Source: Candidatus Gastranaerophilales bacterium
GTDB taxonomy: Bacteria; Cyanobacteriota; Vampirovibrionia; Gastranaerophilales; Gastranaerophilaceae
DNA: 54,552 nt
Assembly (NCBI GenBank): GCA_910588555.1
Contig: CAJUPC010000014.1
Location: 1 to 54,552, forward strand
Direction of reading: 5' to 3'
A program made the translations under genes and the position numbers. The notes beneath the pieces are model-generated. The model worked only from the letters and a program-made list of their open reading frames with translations, was not told the DNA's origin and made no database searches. Below, one piece after another: positions 31,286-38,518 of this stretch. Numbering within the stretch: the first letter of the stretch is position 1; each line of letters begins with the position of its first letter.

Positions 31286-33277
31286 TTATTCATTGCCCGA
31301 ATAAATTCTCACATAATTCCAATAGCTTCTGAAAACTTTTTTAACGTAATTTTTTGTCTCAGGGTAAGGAATTTGTTCTACAAATTCGTCTGTATCATTG
31401 TAATGAAGTGACGATTTCCATTTTTTCAATGACCCGATACCGCCATTGTATGCCGCAACAGAAGATATATCATATCCCTCTAAATTCTTTCTCAAAAACT
31501 CATAATAATAATTTCCGAGTTTAATATTGGAATAAGGGTTAAATAAAGCACTTGAAACATTCATTCCCAGTGAGAATTGAGAGTTTATTTCAGAAGCTGT
31601 CGACGGCATTAACTGCATTAGACCGCTTGCCCCGACTATACTTTGAGCAAGAGGGTCAAAATAACTTTCTTCTCTGATTAAACCGAGCATTAAAGGCGCA
31701 TTGTTACCTGTTTCATTTGCATACTTTCTTATGTCATCATAGAAAACAACAGGATAAACCAATCTCCAACGCAAATCAAATTTGTCGGGTTTTTCCTGAA
31801 TTTTTTCCATAGCATCGCGTGCCACAAGCATTGAATGAGAATAATCGCCTTTTTGGTATAAAACCCAGCTTTTTATGAATTCATCAGCTGCTGTCAGTTC
31901 GTTCACAACGTCATAATCTTTAAGATTAACAAGTTTTACAATAACATTATTGCGTGAATATTTATATGGGTATAAAACAGGCTGAGGATTGATGTAACTT
32001 GTTATTAACGGTCCCTGCATTCTGCTTAATCTCAAATACGCTCTGTATGCATAATAAGAATCGGGAAATCTTTTAATTACGCCCTTATAATATGTTGTAA
32101 ATTCGTCGTAATCGTTAGTTCTTTCGCCTAATTTGCCCATCCAGAACATTACCATAGGAGCGGAATTTGAATTAGGGAATTTGCTCAAATGGTCTTTACC
32201 GATTTTTTTTGCGTCTTGAATATGATTTGCTCTGATTTTTGAAAAGAATATATTTGCAAGCGCGTCGGCTGAAAATCTTCCGTTCGGGTATTGAAGATAC
32301 AAATTGCTGTAGCATGCGTATTTGTCATTTTGAGGTACGCTGTCGCATTTTTGGCTCAGCAAATAATCTCTGCCTTTGCCGTTTGCAAGTGTCAAAAGTC
32401 TTTCTACAGCCTCTTTTTTTGATGATGACAGACTTGTATAAATATCAATGGCTTCAATAATTCCGTCATCTGTAACATAATTTGAGCGTTTTTCAAGTCC
32501 GTTTTCTGTTAAATTTTTTGCTCTTGAAAAATCTTTTAATGCATAAGAATTTTTCACATCAAGCGTCCAATTTTCGTTGAAATCAGCTTTTTGCAAAAGC
32601 TCTTTTGCTTTTTCATGTTCGCCAAATAAATAACAGGTATTTGCCATAAGAAGATAATCGTCTTTTGAAATATCATTTGACATTTCAAGCCAGTTATTAA
32701 CAGCGTTCATCGCAAGCCTGCCTGAGGGAGCTTTTTTCAAATAATGTCTAAAACCGCTTTGGATATCTTCTTTTACAGAAGAAGGAACGATTTTTTCATT
32801 TTTATATTTGTCTTTTAGAATAACGCTTGAATAATATTCAGCGGCAATCGCATAATCAGTGTTCGGCGCCTGTGAGATAATATAATCAAAATATTTTTTT
32901 GCAATTTGCGGTTTGTCTTTCAAAAGTTTTTGCGCCGCAAGATATCTTGAGCGGACACTCAACGGATGTTTAGGGTAATTATTAAACAAAATTTCGTATT
33001 GTTTAAGTTCTGATTTATCGTCGCCAAGTTTTTTTGCGCACTCAGCCCTATGATAAATCGCAATAGGTTTAAGGTTCGAAAACATCGTAATTTTCGAAAA
33101 CAAATAATAAGAATTTTGATAATTTCCGTTATTGAAATCATCAAGCGCTGCAGAATAAATTTTATCTGTTTTTGCAGGCGACTGATAAATCACACCGAAA
33201 TAAAACGCTGTAGAAAACAGAATTCCTCCTGCCAGCGCCGAGGCTATAACTTTCTTTTTCAAGTCCCACTCAATCAT
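31286..33277 (-). CDS. slt: Membrane-anchored soluble-lytic-transglycosylase-like protein
   Basis: A 663-residue protein: N-terminal membrane helix (VIASALAGGILFSTAFYFGV), a long helical TPR-like superhelix (35-490) and a C-terminal SLT lysozyme-fold domain (about 500-640). The catalytic Glu is in LIREESYFDP (about 536); GASGLMQLMPSTA and SVAAYNGGIGSLKKW follow. The enzyme cleaves peptidoglycan to 1,6-anhydro products. The start is tight against AAGAAGG, so initiation may be unusual; TTG at residue 6 is an alternative. Confidence 0.92.
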   Translation of the reverse strand: MIEWDLKKKVIASALAGGILFSTAFYFGVIYQSPAKTDKIYSAALDDFNNGNYQNSYYLFSKITMFSNLKPIAIYHRAECAKKLGDDKSELKQYEILFNNYPKHPLSVRSRYLAAQKLLKDKPQIAKKYFDYIISQAPNTDYAIAAEYYSSVILKDKYKNEKIVPSSVKEDIQSGFRHYLKKAPSGRLAMNAVNNWLEMSNDISKDDYLLMANTCYLFGEHEKAKELLQKADFNENWTLDVKNSYALKDFSRAKNLTENGLEKRSNYVTDDGIIEAIDIYTSLSSSKKEAVERLLTLANGKGRDYLLSQKCDSVPQNDKYACYSNLYLQYPNGRFSADALANIFFSKIRANHIQDAKKIGKDHLSKFPNSNSAPMVMFWMGKLGERTNDYDEFTTYYKGVIKRFPDSYYAYRAYLRLSRMQGPLITSYINPQPVLYPYKYSRNNVIVKLVNLKDYDVVNELTAADEFIKSWVLYQKGDYSHSMLVARDAMEKIQEKPDKFDLRWRLVYPVVFYDDIRKYANETGNNAPLMLGLIREESYFDPLAQSIVGASGLMQLMPSTASEINSQFSLGMNVSSALFNPYSNIKLGNYYYEFLRKNLEGYDISSVAAYNGGIGSLKKWKSSLHYNDTDEFVEQIPYPETKNYVKKVFRSYWNYVRIYSGNE

Positions 33278-33362
33278 CCTTCTTATATGTTAGCAAAAAT
33301 TAATACATATTTCAAGAATTTAACTTTTTATGATAAAATGTTCATTAACAGGAGATGAGAAA

Positions 33363-34745
33363 ATGTACGGAATTATTTTGGCAGGTGGTTCGGGAAGCAG
33401 GCTTTGGCCTCTATCAAGAGAACTTTATCCCAAACAGTTATTAAACTTAAACTCGGATAAAAGTTTGTTACAATCGACTTATGAAAGATTAAAAAACTGC
33501 ACCGAAGAAATCGTAAGTATGACAAATACAAAACATTCTTCCAATATAAAAATGCAGTTGAAAAGCCTTAGCCAAAATCCTATTGTTCTCGCAGAACCCG
33601 TTTCAAAAAACACAGCTCCTGCAATAGTTTTGGGTACAAAATATATTATGCAGAAAACAAATTCTGACCCTGTAATTATTGCTGTTCCGTCAGATTTATT
33701 GATTGAAGACGAAGAAAAATTTATTTCAACCGTCAAAAAAGGTGAAGAACTTGCACAACAAGGTTATCTTGTAACTTTTGGCATAAAACCGAATTATCCC
33801 GAAATCGGATACGGTTATATTAAAACTTCCGATAAAATCAATGACGGCTTTAAGGTCGAAGAATTTGTCGAAAAACCAAATGCCGAAACAGCAAAAAAAT
33901 ATCTTCAAGATAAAAATTATTTTTGGAACAGCGGCATTTTTATGTTTAAAGCTTCAACACTGTTTGAGGAAACACTAAAACACGCTCCAGAAATTGCAAA
34001 AATTTCCGAAAAATTTGATTTTACAAAATCAAATGAAATTCCGTTTATAGACTTTGATCTTATGCCTAATATTTCAATAGATTACGCAGTTATGGAAAAA
34101 TCCGACAACATTGCGCTGGTTGAACTTGAAAGCGATTGGAAAGATTTAGGTTCTTGGCAGTCGATTTATGAGGTTAGTCCGAAAGATGAACATGGCAACG
34201 TATTTGTAGGTCATGTTTTGGATGAAAATTCTAAAAATTCGTTTGTGTATTCATCCTCAAAACTTGTAGCGACAATCGGACTTGAAGACACAGTAATTGT
34301 TGAAACAGAAGACGCAATTCTAGCCTGCAAAAAAGACCAGACACAAAATGTTAAACATATTTATGAAACATTAAAAAAACAAAATGATAACACACACCTT
34401 GTTCACAAAACAGTCTACCGTCCGTGGGGATTTTATACCGTAATCGCACAGGGACAAGGGTTTATGACAAAAATCATCCATGTAAATCCGGGTCAAAAAC
34501 TGTCTGTTCAATCTCACAATTTCAGAAGTGAACACTGGGTTGTATTATCGGGAACCGCAAAAGTTGTACTGGAAGCTAAAGAACTTATTCTTTCTCCGGG
34601 CCACAGCGTTGATATACCCTTAAAAGCAATACACTCTTTACAAAACCCGTATACGGAAGACTTGGAAATTATCGAAGTCCAAAAAGGCGACCCGTTAATT
34701 GAAGAAGACATAATCCGCTATGAAGATATGTACGGAAGAGTTTAG
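33363..34745 (+). CDS. manC: Mannose-1-phosphate guanylyltransferase / mannose-6-phosphate isomerase
   Basis: A 460-residue type II bifunctional enzyme of the ManC/AlgA/XanB family making GDP-mannose. The N-terminal nucleotidyltransferase has GGSGSRLWPLSRELYPKQ (about 8-25), EPVSKNTAPA and VEEFVEKPN. The C-terminal cupin isomerase domain (about 350-460) has RPWGFYTVI, NPGQKLSVQSH and EHWVVLSGTAKV. The frame is open from 33330, but GGAGATGAG places the start at ATG 33363. GDP-mannose could feed the glycosyltransferase at 28933. Confidence 0.95.
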   Translation: MYGIILAGGSGSRLWPLSRELYPKQLLNLNSDKSLLQSTYERLKNCTEEIVSMTNTKHSSNIKMQLKSLSQNPIVLAEPVSKNTAPAIVLGTKYIMQKTNSDPVIIAVPSDLLIEDEEKFISTVKKGEELAQQGYLVTFGIKPNYPEIGYGYIKTSDKINDGFKVEEFVEKPNAETAKKYLQDKNYFWNSGIFMFKASTLFEETLKHAPEIAKISEKFDFTKSNEIPFIDFDLMPNISIDYAVMEKSDNIALVELESDWKDLGSWQSIYEVSPKDEHGNVFVGHVLDENSKNSFVYSSSKLVATIGLEDTVIVETEDAILACKKDQTQNVKHIYETLKKQNDNTHLVHKTVYRPWGFYTVIAQGQGFMTKIIHVNPGQKLSVQSHNFRSEHWVVLSGTAKVVLEAKELILSPGHSVDIPLKAIHSLQNPYTEDLEIIEVQKGDPLIEEDIIRYEDMYGRV

Positions 34746-34790
34746 GGAGCGTGCCACCAAACATTAGGGTTTTGAAAAAAATTTTAAGGC

Positions 34791-34819
34791 TTGACAAAAA
34801 ACAAAAAATAATAAATAAT
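34791..34819 (+). promoter_or_regulatory. Promoter of the second phase-variable prepilin
   Basis: TTGACA (34791-34796), 17 bases, AATAAT (34814-34819). It is nearly identical to the antitoxin-RNA promoters at 30979 and 38242. Similarity to the 30979 site extends upstream (TTGAAAAAA and TTAAGG). Confidence 0.7.
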
Positions 34820-34844
34820 AAATAGAAAAATGGAGGTATTTCAA

Positions 34845-35689
34845 ATGTTACATTATGGTAAAAAAGCTCAGAGTGCCCCCCCCCCCCCGACAGAATCGGT
34901 TTAGATACTTTTTGGGGTAAAATTTTTAGGGGGAGTAAAAATGGTTTTACACTTACTGAAGTTTTTCACCCTGCCGAACAGTCGAAAAGAACCGCGTTTA
35001 CGTTGGCAGAGGTATTAATAACCCTCGGCATTATTGGCGTAGTTGCGGCACTTACTATGCCGTCATTAGTTATGCACCACAAAAAACGAGTTGTTGAAAC
35101 AAGACTTGCAAAATTTTATTCAAACATTAACCAGGCTATTACGATGTCAGAAGTCGAAAACGGAGACAAAAAGGACTGGCTGCGAATGGAAATACTGGAT
35201 GATAACGGTGAATCTGTAAATGACGACACTCAAGCAATTACTTCAGAAGAATGGTTCAATAAATATTTAGCAAAATATATTAATGTCATAAAAACAGAAA
35301 ATTCCGAAACCGCTGAAAATAAATATGATCTATATTTTTCTGACGGAAGTATGGTAACATTTTCAGGTTCAAGCTGGATATTTTACCCTGAAGCAAAAGA
35401 TTATAAATTAAGTAAAAATAATGATACAGGATTTAATGACAGAAACAGAAAAGATAACGGTAAATCAAATTTTACATTCAAATTTCTTACATATAATAAC
35501 AAAATGCCTTATTATTATAATAAAGGAGTAGAACCATTTACTGACGGCTATCACGGCGATATAAACACATTAAAAAACAATTCTGCTCTTGGCTGCTATG
35601 CTCAAGCCACAAATGAACACGCGTATTGCACCGAACTCATCAGGCGCAACGGCTGGAAAATCCCTGATGACTATCCATGGTTTAAATAA
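34845..35689 (+). CDS. Prepilin, frame interrupted at a C13 tract
   Basis: ATG 34845 follows TGGAGG at 8 bases. The frame reads MLHYGKKAQSAPPPP, passes 13 C and stops at 34902. With 14 or 11 C it would continue through DRIGLDTFWGKIF into KNGFTLTEVFHP and then RTAFTLAEVLITLGIIG with the pilin helix (from about 34986), and on to the stop at 35687-35689. The C tract encodes prolines in the leader, which is removed on maturation. The mature pilin has one cysteine pair near its end (GCYAQ, YCTEL). I infer phase variation, OFF here. A second leader-like motif, FTLTEVF, precedes the true one. Sequencing error in C13 is the alternative. Confidence 0.85.
34876..34888 (+). repeat. C13 homopolymer in prepilin leader
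   Basis: Thirteen C in an AT-rich setting, within a gene whose two parts are in different frames. Lengths of 11 or 14 restore the frame. Confidence 0.9.
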
Positions 35690-35728
35690 AAAATAGCAAA
35701 CTTTATTTTTACGGGTTTTAAAGATATT

Positions 35729-36481
35729 ATGAAAGTATCTTTTTGCCCCGTTATCCAAACATATTTTTGTTCTAATACAAGAATTTACCGTACTGAAGAC
35801 GGGACTCCTATAGGAACATATACCAAGTTATTCAGAGAAGATTTGGATTGGAAAAGATTTACAGACTTTATGGTAAAACATTTTAAAGACAAAGAAAATG
35901 TTCAATTTTTACAATTTGGAGCTTCTGACGGTTCCGAAGCTTATACACAGATTATTACATTGTTGGAAAATCATAATGATGTTGACAAATTCTTCCCGAT
36001 AAAGGCTTATGACATTGACAAAGAAATTTGCAAAGCCTCTAAAAGCGGATTATTAAATATAAATTCTATCGATAAATCAAAATTCAAAGAGAGAAACATT
36101 GATTTTAAAAAATATTTTATTGATACGAATGAAACATTAAATATAAAAGACGATACTTTAGACAATGAAATATATTATAAACACCCTTCAAAGACATATA
36201 AAGCTTCCAAAACTCTTACCGACAAAGTAGTATTTAAAAATGCTGATATGTTTGATGCTTTGAAAAAACTTGAAGATAAATCCAATACTATTCTAATGTG
36301 TCGTAATGTTTTATTCTTTTTTTCCGACAGAGAAATCGAACATTTTACAAATCTTGCTGCTAACAAACTAAAAAAAGGCAGTTTATTTATAACAGGCGAA
36401 TATGACAAAGGCAGAGTAAATTCCTATATTGAATCAAATGGTTTTATCAGAGTTTTACCATCTGTTTATGTAAAAGCTTAA
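35729..36481 (+). CDS. CheR-like methyltransferase-fold protein
   Basis: A 250-residue protein whose segments match the catalytic domain of chemotaxis methyltransferase CheR: FLQFGASDGSEAYT (SAM motif, cf. GCSTGEEPYS), IKAYDIDKEICKASKSG (ribose-binding Asp) and ILMCRNVLFFFSDREIEHF (cf. CRNVLIYF). The N-terminal helical CheR domain is missing. No chemoreceptors or other che genes are present, so the substrate is unknown. Its 3' end overlaps the convergent metalloprotease gene by 35 bases. Confidence 0.75.
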   Translation: MKVSFCPVIQTYFCSNTRIYRTEDGTPIGTYTKLFREDLDWKRFTDFMVKHFKDKENVQFLQFGASDGSEAYTQIITLLENHNDVDKFFPIKAYDIDKEICKASKSGLLNINSIDKSKFKERNIDFKKYFIDTNETLNIKDDTLDNEIYYKHPSKTYKASKTLTDKVVFKNADMFDALKKLEDKSNTILMCRNVLFFFSDREIEHFTNLAANKLKKGSLFITGEYDKGRVNSYIESNGFIRVLPSVYVKA

Positions 36482-37259
36482 CAACATACTCCAATTCCAT
36501 ATAATATCCGCCATTTAAAAGGTCAAAAAACTCTCTTGTAACATTTGGTGCAATGGCTTGAACCCATTCAATATCAAGGTAAATTCCTTCAACTAATCGT
36601 GCAAAAAGTTCGCACGGTTTTTCGTAATATTTTTTGTATTTGTTAATACGGGCAGAAATTCTTGACTGTTTTTTCTGATAAGATTTGAGCCTTATATAAG
36701 CCGCAAACGCAAAAGGCATATCCGTAAAATCCTTTTCAATATTATCTATCGAATAAAGTTTTGAGGTTTTTCTGAAAAATCCGCCTTCAATAAGTTTTAC
36801 TCTGTCGTATTTCAAAAGGTAACGCGCTTTTGATTTTTTAATATATTTGTCAAATTCCTTAAACTTTTTTGAACGCTGAAATTTCGGATAATATTTTTTG
36901 ACAATTTCTTCCTGTTCCTTAATTTTTGCCTTTACCCTGTCTTTGTGCTCATAAAGTCTTACACAGAGAGAGTTTTCATCAACAAAGTTTGTAACTTTTA
37001 CAAGTTCGTCTTTGTATTTGTCTGACCCGAAAAGAGCCTGTAAAGTTCCGCCTGTTTTGTTCATATCAGGCTCAATTTTTGAATGAATATAGTGTGCAAA
37101 TTCATGCAAAAGCGTTGGAATAATACGGTTTTCGGGAATATTTTTGGAAATATCAATACGATTTTTCATAAAAAATCCCTGATGACCGCGCGCTTTTGTC
37201 GTTGTATGCACATCAAGCCCGAGTGATTTAAAATATTTTATAAGCTCTTTTTTGTCCAT
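36447..37259 (-). CDS. HExxH zinc metalloprotease-like protein
   Basis: A 270-residue basic protein. The zinc motif LLHEFAHYIHS (about 50) and a downstream Glu in PCELFARLVEG (about 217) fit a gluzincin-type metalloprotease. The middle is Lys-rich and helical. Position next to two Xre-type regulators recalls ImmA/IrrE proteases that cleave such repressors, but overall similarity to ImmA is not obvious; SprT-like or phage polyvalent-protein domains are alternatives. It is probably cotranscribed with the 74-residue gene 9 bases upstream. Confidence 0.7.
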   Translation of the reverse strand: MDKKELIKYFKSLGLDVHTTTKARGHQGFFMKNRIDISKNIPENRIIPTLLHEFAHYIHSKIEPDMNKTGGTLQALFGSDKYKDELVKVTNFVDENSLCVRLYEHKDRVKAKIKEQEEIVKKYYPKFQRSKKFKEFDKYIKKSKARYLLKYDRVKLIEGGFFRKTSKLYSIDNIEKDFTDMPFAFAAYIRLKSYQKKQSRISARINKYKKYYEKPCELFARLVEGIYLDIEWVQAIAPNVTREFFDLLNGGYYMELEYVVKLLHKQMVKL

Positions 37260-37268
37260 AACAATATT

Positions 37269-37493
37269 CTAATCCAAAAATAACGCCCTGACCTTTTCTC
37301 TTTGGTTCATAACAAAATTAAGTTCATCAACTACATCCTGAACAAGTGAATTAATCCTCCAAAATTCCTCATAATCTTCGATGCATAAATCGTAATATGT
37401 ACTCAAAATCATAATCGAATTAGCAAGTGTTTCTACAGAACTTGTAAAATCTAAAACTTCCATTTGTATTTTGCTTAAAAATTCTTCTTTCAT
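37269..37493 (-). CDS. Small helical protein upstream of the metalloprotease
   Basis: A 74-residue acidic, helical protein (FTSSVETLANSIMILSTYYD, VQDVVDELNFVMNQREKV). AGAAAGGA lies at good spacing before ATG 37493; the frame is open to 37499. No family recognised. It is divergent from Xre gene 1 across a palindromic operator, so it is likely repressed by it. Confidence 0.65.
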   Translation of the reverse strand: MKEEFLSKIQMEVLDFTSSVETLANSIMILSTYYDLCIEDYEEFWRINSLVQDVVDELNFVMNQREKVRALFLD

Positions 37494-37515
37494 AATCAAT
37501 CCTTTCTATTTTATC
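37488..37515. repeat. 28-bp direct repeat, copy 1
   Basis: TTTCATAATCAATCCTTTCT plus ATTTTATC; identical copy at 37878-37905. It carries the ribosome site and start codon of the minus-strand 74-residue gene. Confidence 0.85.
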
Positions 37516-37530
37516 ATAATTATGCACTTT

Positions 37531-37550
37531 TTAATCATTAATATGATTAA
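37531..37550. promoter_or_regulatory. Palindromic operator between divergent genes
   Basis: TTAATCAT-TAAT-ATGATTAA, an 8-bp perfect inverted repeat with a related half-site TATAATCATA just after it. Likely the binding site of the Xre protein encoded at 37604. Confidence 0.6.
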
Positions 37551-37603
37551 TATAATCATACTAATGACAACGCAAACAAATGTAAATATGTTAAAATAAA
37601 AAA

Positions 37604-37816
37604 ATGAAATACAAAAAAGCTATAGAGTTTGGAAAAAATTTACGAGCAGAACGCATAAGACAAGGTTACACTTTGCAAACTTTAGGAGAAAAAAGTAATC
37701 TAAATCCAACCCATATTGGCAAAATTGAAAGAGCTGAATTATCGCCGACTTTACCAACTATTATTAGTTTATTAGAAAATCTTAACTTAAAGTTTGAAGA
37801 CCTGGTTAAATATTAA
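37604..37816 (+). CDS. Xre-family HTH regulator 1
   Basis: A 70-residue single-domain Cro/CI-type repressor: FGKNLRAERIRQGYTLQTLG, EKSNLNPTHIGKIERAELSP (recognition helix region), then TLPTIISLLENLNLKFEDLV. TAAAAT ends 6 bases before the ATG, so the mRNA is probably leaderless. It is divergent from the 74-residue gene and metalloprotease. Confidence 0.9.
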   Translation: MKYKKAIEFGKNLRAERIRQGYTLQTLGEKSNLNPTHIGKIERAELSPTLPTIISLLENLNLKFEDLVKY

Positions 37817-37883
37817 AATTTTTATGAAGTTTGGCTTTCAGCCCAATAAAATTAATTGTCGGGCTATGCCGACCTATTTTCAT
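37806..37883 (-). other. Possible relic or leader ORF (25 codons)
   Basis: The second copy of the 28-bp repeat carries the same ribosome site and ATG as the 74-residue gene, but here the frame reads only MKIGRHSPTINFIGLKAK and a few more residues before a stop. It looks like a duplicated gene start with lost coding sequence, mirroring the arrangement around Xre gene 1. Coding function is doubtful. Confidence 0.35.
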
Positions 37884-37905
37884 AATCAATCCTTTCTATT
37901 TTATC
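37878..37905. repeat. 28-bp direct repeat, copy 2
   Basis: Exact copy of 37488-37515, here upstream of Xre gene 2 in the same relative orientation. Confidence 0.85.
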
Positions 37906-37974
37906 GTCAATTATTGATAATATTATAAGTATACGCGATAAAAATATTTTTGCAAGTCTGTTATTATATTTAAT

Positions 37975-38187
37975 ATGGATGAAAAAGAATTAAAGCAAAA
38001 TATTGCAAAAAATATTAGACAACATAGAGCAAAAAATAAAGTTACACAAGAAAAACTCTATGAACTAACTGGTATCAGCCAACAACATATTTCAAATATG
38101 GAAAATGGTCAGGTTAATCCAAGTATCGAAGTTCTACTTAAAATCGCAGAAGCATTAGATGTGACGCTTAACGATTTGGTGTATTAA
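37975..38187 (+). CDS. Xre-family HTH regulator 2
   Basis: A 70-residue Cro/CI-type HTH: IAKNIRQHRAKNKVTQEKLY, ELTGISQQHISNMENGQVNP, SIEVLLKIAEALDVTLNDLV. Same length and plan as regulator 1 but clearly diverged in sequence. TATTAT ends 7 bases before the ATG (leaderless pattern). It lies just upstream of toxin-antitoxin candidate 2. Confidence 0.9.
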   Translation: MDEKELKQNIAKNIRQHRAKNKVTQEKLYELTGISQQHISNMENGQVNPSIEVLLKIAEALDVTLNDLVY

Positions 38188-38241
38188 CACTTGACATATG
38201 CCTATAACCATAACAATGAAAATTATACATAATCGACACAC

Positions 38242-38270
38242 TTGACAAAAATCAAAAAATAGTAAATAAT
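38242..38270 (+). promoter_or_regulatory. Promoter of candidate antitoxin RNA 2
   Basis: TTGACA (38242-38247), 17 bases, AATAAT (38265-38270). One base differs from the promoter at 30979. Confidence 0.7.
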
Positions 38271-38276
38271 GTATAT

Positions 38277-38386
38277 ATAGGGAAAAGGCTCAAAGAGCCT
38301 CATCTCTTTGAACCTTTCTTAACTCCCTATTTAATGATTGTTATAAGCGCTATGATTATCATAAAGATAAGCCATAGCGCTTTTTC
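38277..38386 (+). ncRNA. Candidate type I antitoxin RNA 2
   Basis: Predicted RNA of about 110 nt. Hairpins GGCTC-AAA-GAGCC or the alternative TCAAAGAG/CTCTTTGA near 38287-38310, then the terminator AAGCGCTATG/CATAGCGCTT with TTTT (38345-38385). The terminator lies antisense to the middle of the toxin ORF. ACCTTTC (38312-38318) is complementary to the toxin ribosome site GAAAGGT (opposite 38416-38422), so it could block translation. Confidence 0.55.
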
Positions 38387-38404
38387 TGTAATACAGAAAA
38401 TCAC
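38327..38404 (-). CDS. Candidate type I toxin peptide 2 (25 aa, hydrophobic)
   Basis: GTG 38404 starts a peptide IFCITEKALW followed by the membrane helix LIFMIIIALITII and a final Lys. GGTGG lies 9 bases upstream. An overlapping alternative ORF in another frame starts at ATG 38414 (26 aa, polar) and could instead be the product or a leader peptide. The promoter TTGCAT-N16-TATAAT and the convergent RNA give the same layout as locus 1. Not similar in sequence to toxin 1 beyond hydrophobicity. Confidence 0.5.
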   Translation of the reverse strand: MIFCITEKALWLIFMIIIALITIIK

Positions 38405-38485
38405 TTTTCATCACCACCTTTCCGTTTTTAAGTCCACTTAACAAGTCTGTGACGGCGGTGGCAAACAGGAGCTTACCCTGTATTA

Positions 38486-38513
38486 ATTATACTAAACAAA
38501 TTTTAAAATGCAA
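38486..38513 (-). promoter_or_regulatory. Promoter of toxin 2
   Basis: On the minus strand TTGCAT (38513-38508), 16 bases, TATAAT (38491-38486). The transcript would begin near ACAGGGTAA, similar to GCAGGGTAA at the start of toxin mRNA 1. Confidence 0.65.
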
Positions 38514-38518
38514 TATAT

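Noticed and set aside
34941..35008. ATG after AGGGGGAG within the second prepilin leader
   Set aside because: It reads a different frame from the pilin and stops after about 22 codons; it cannot rescue the OFF state.
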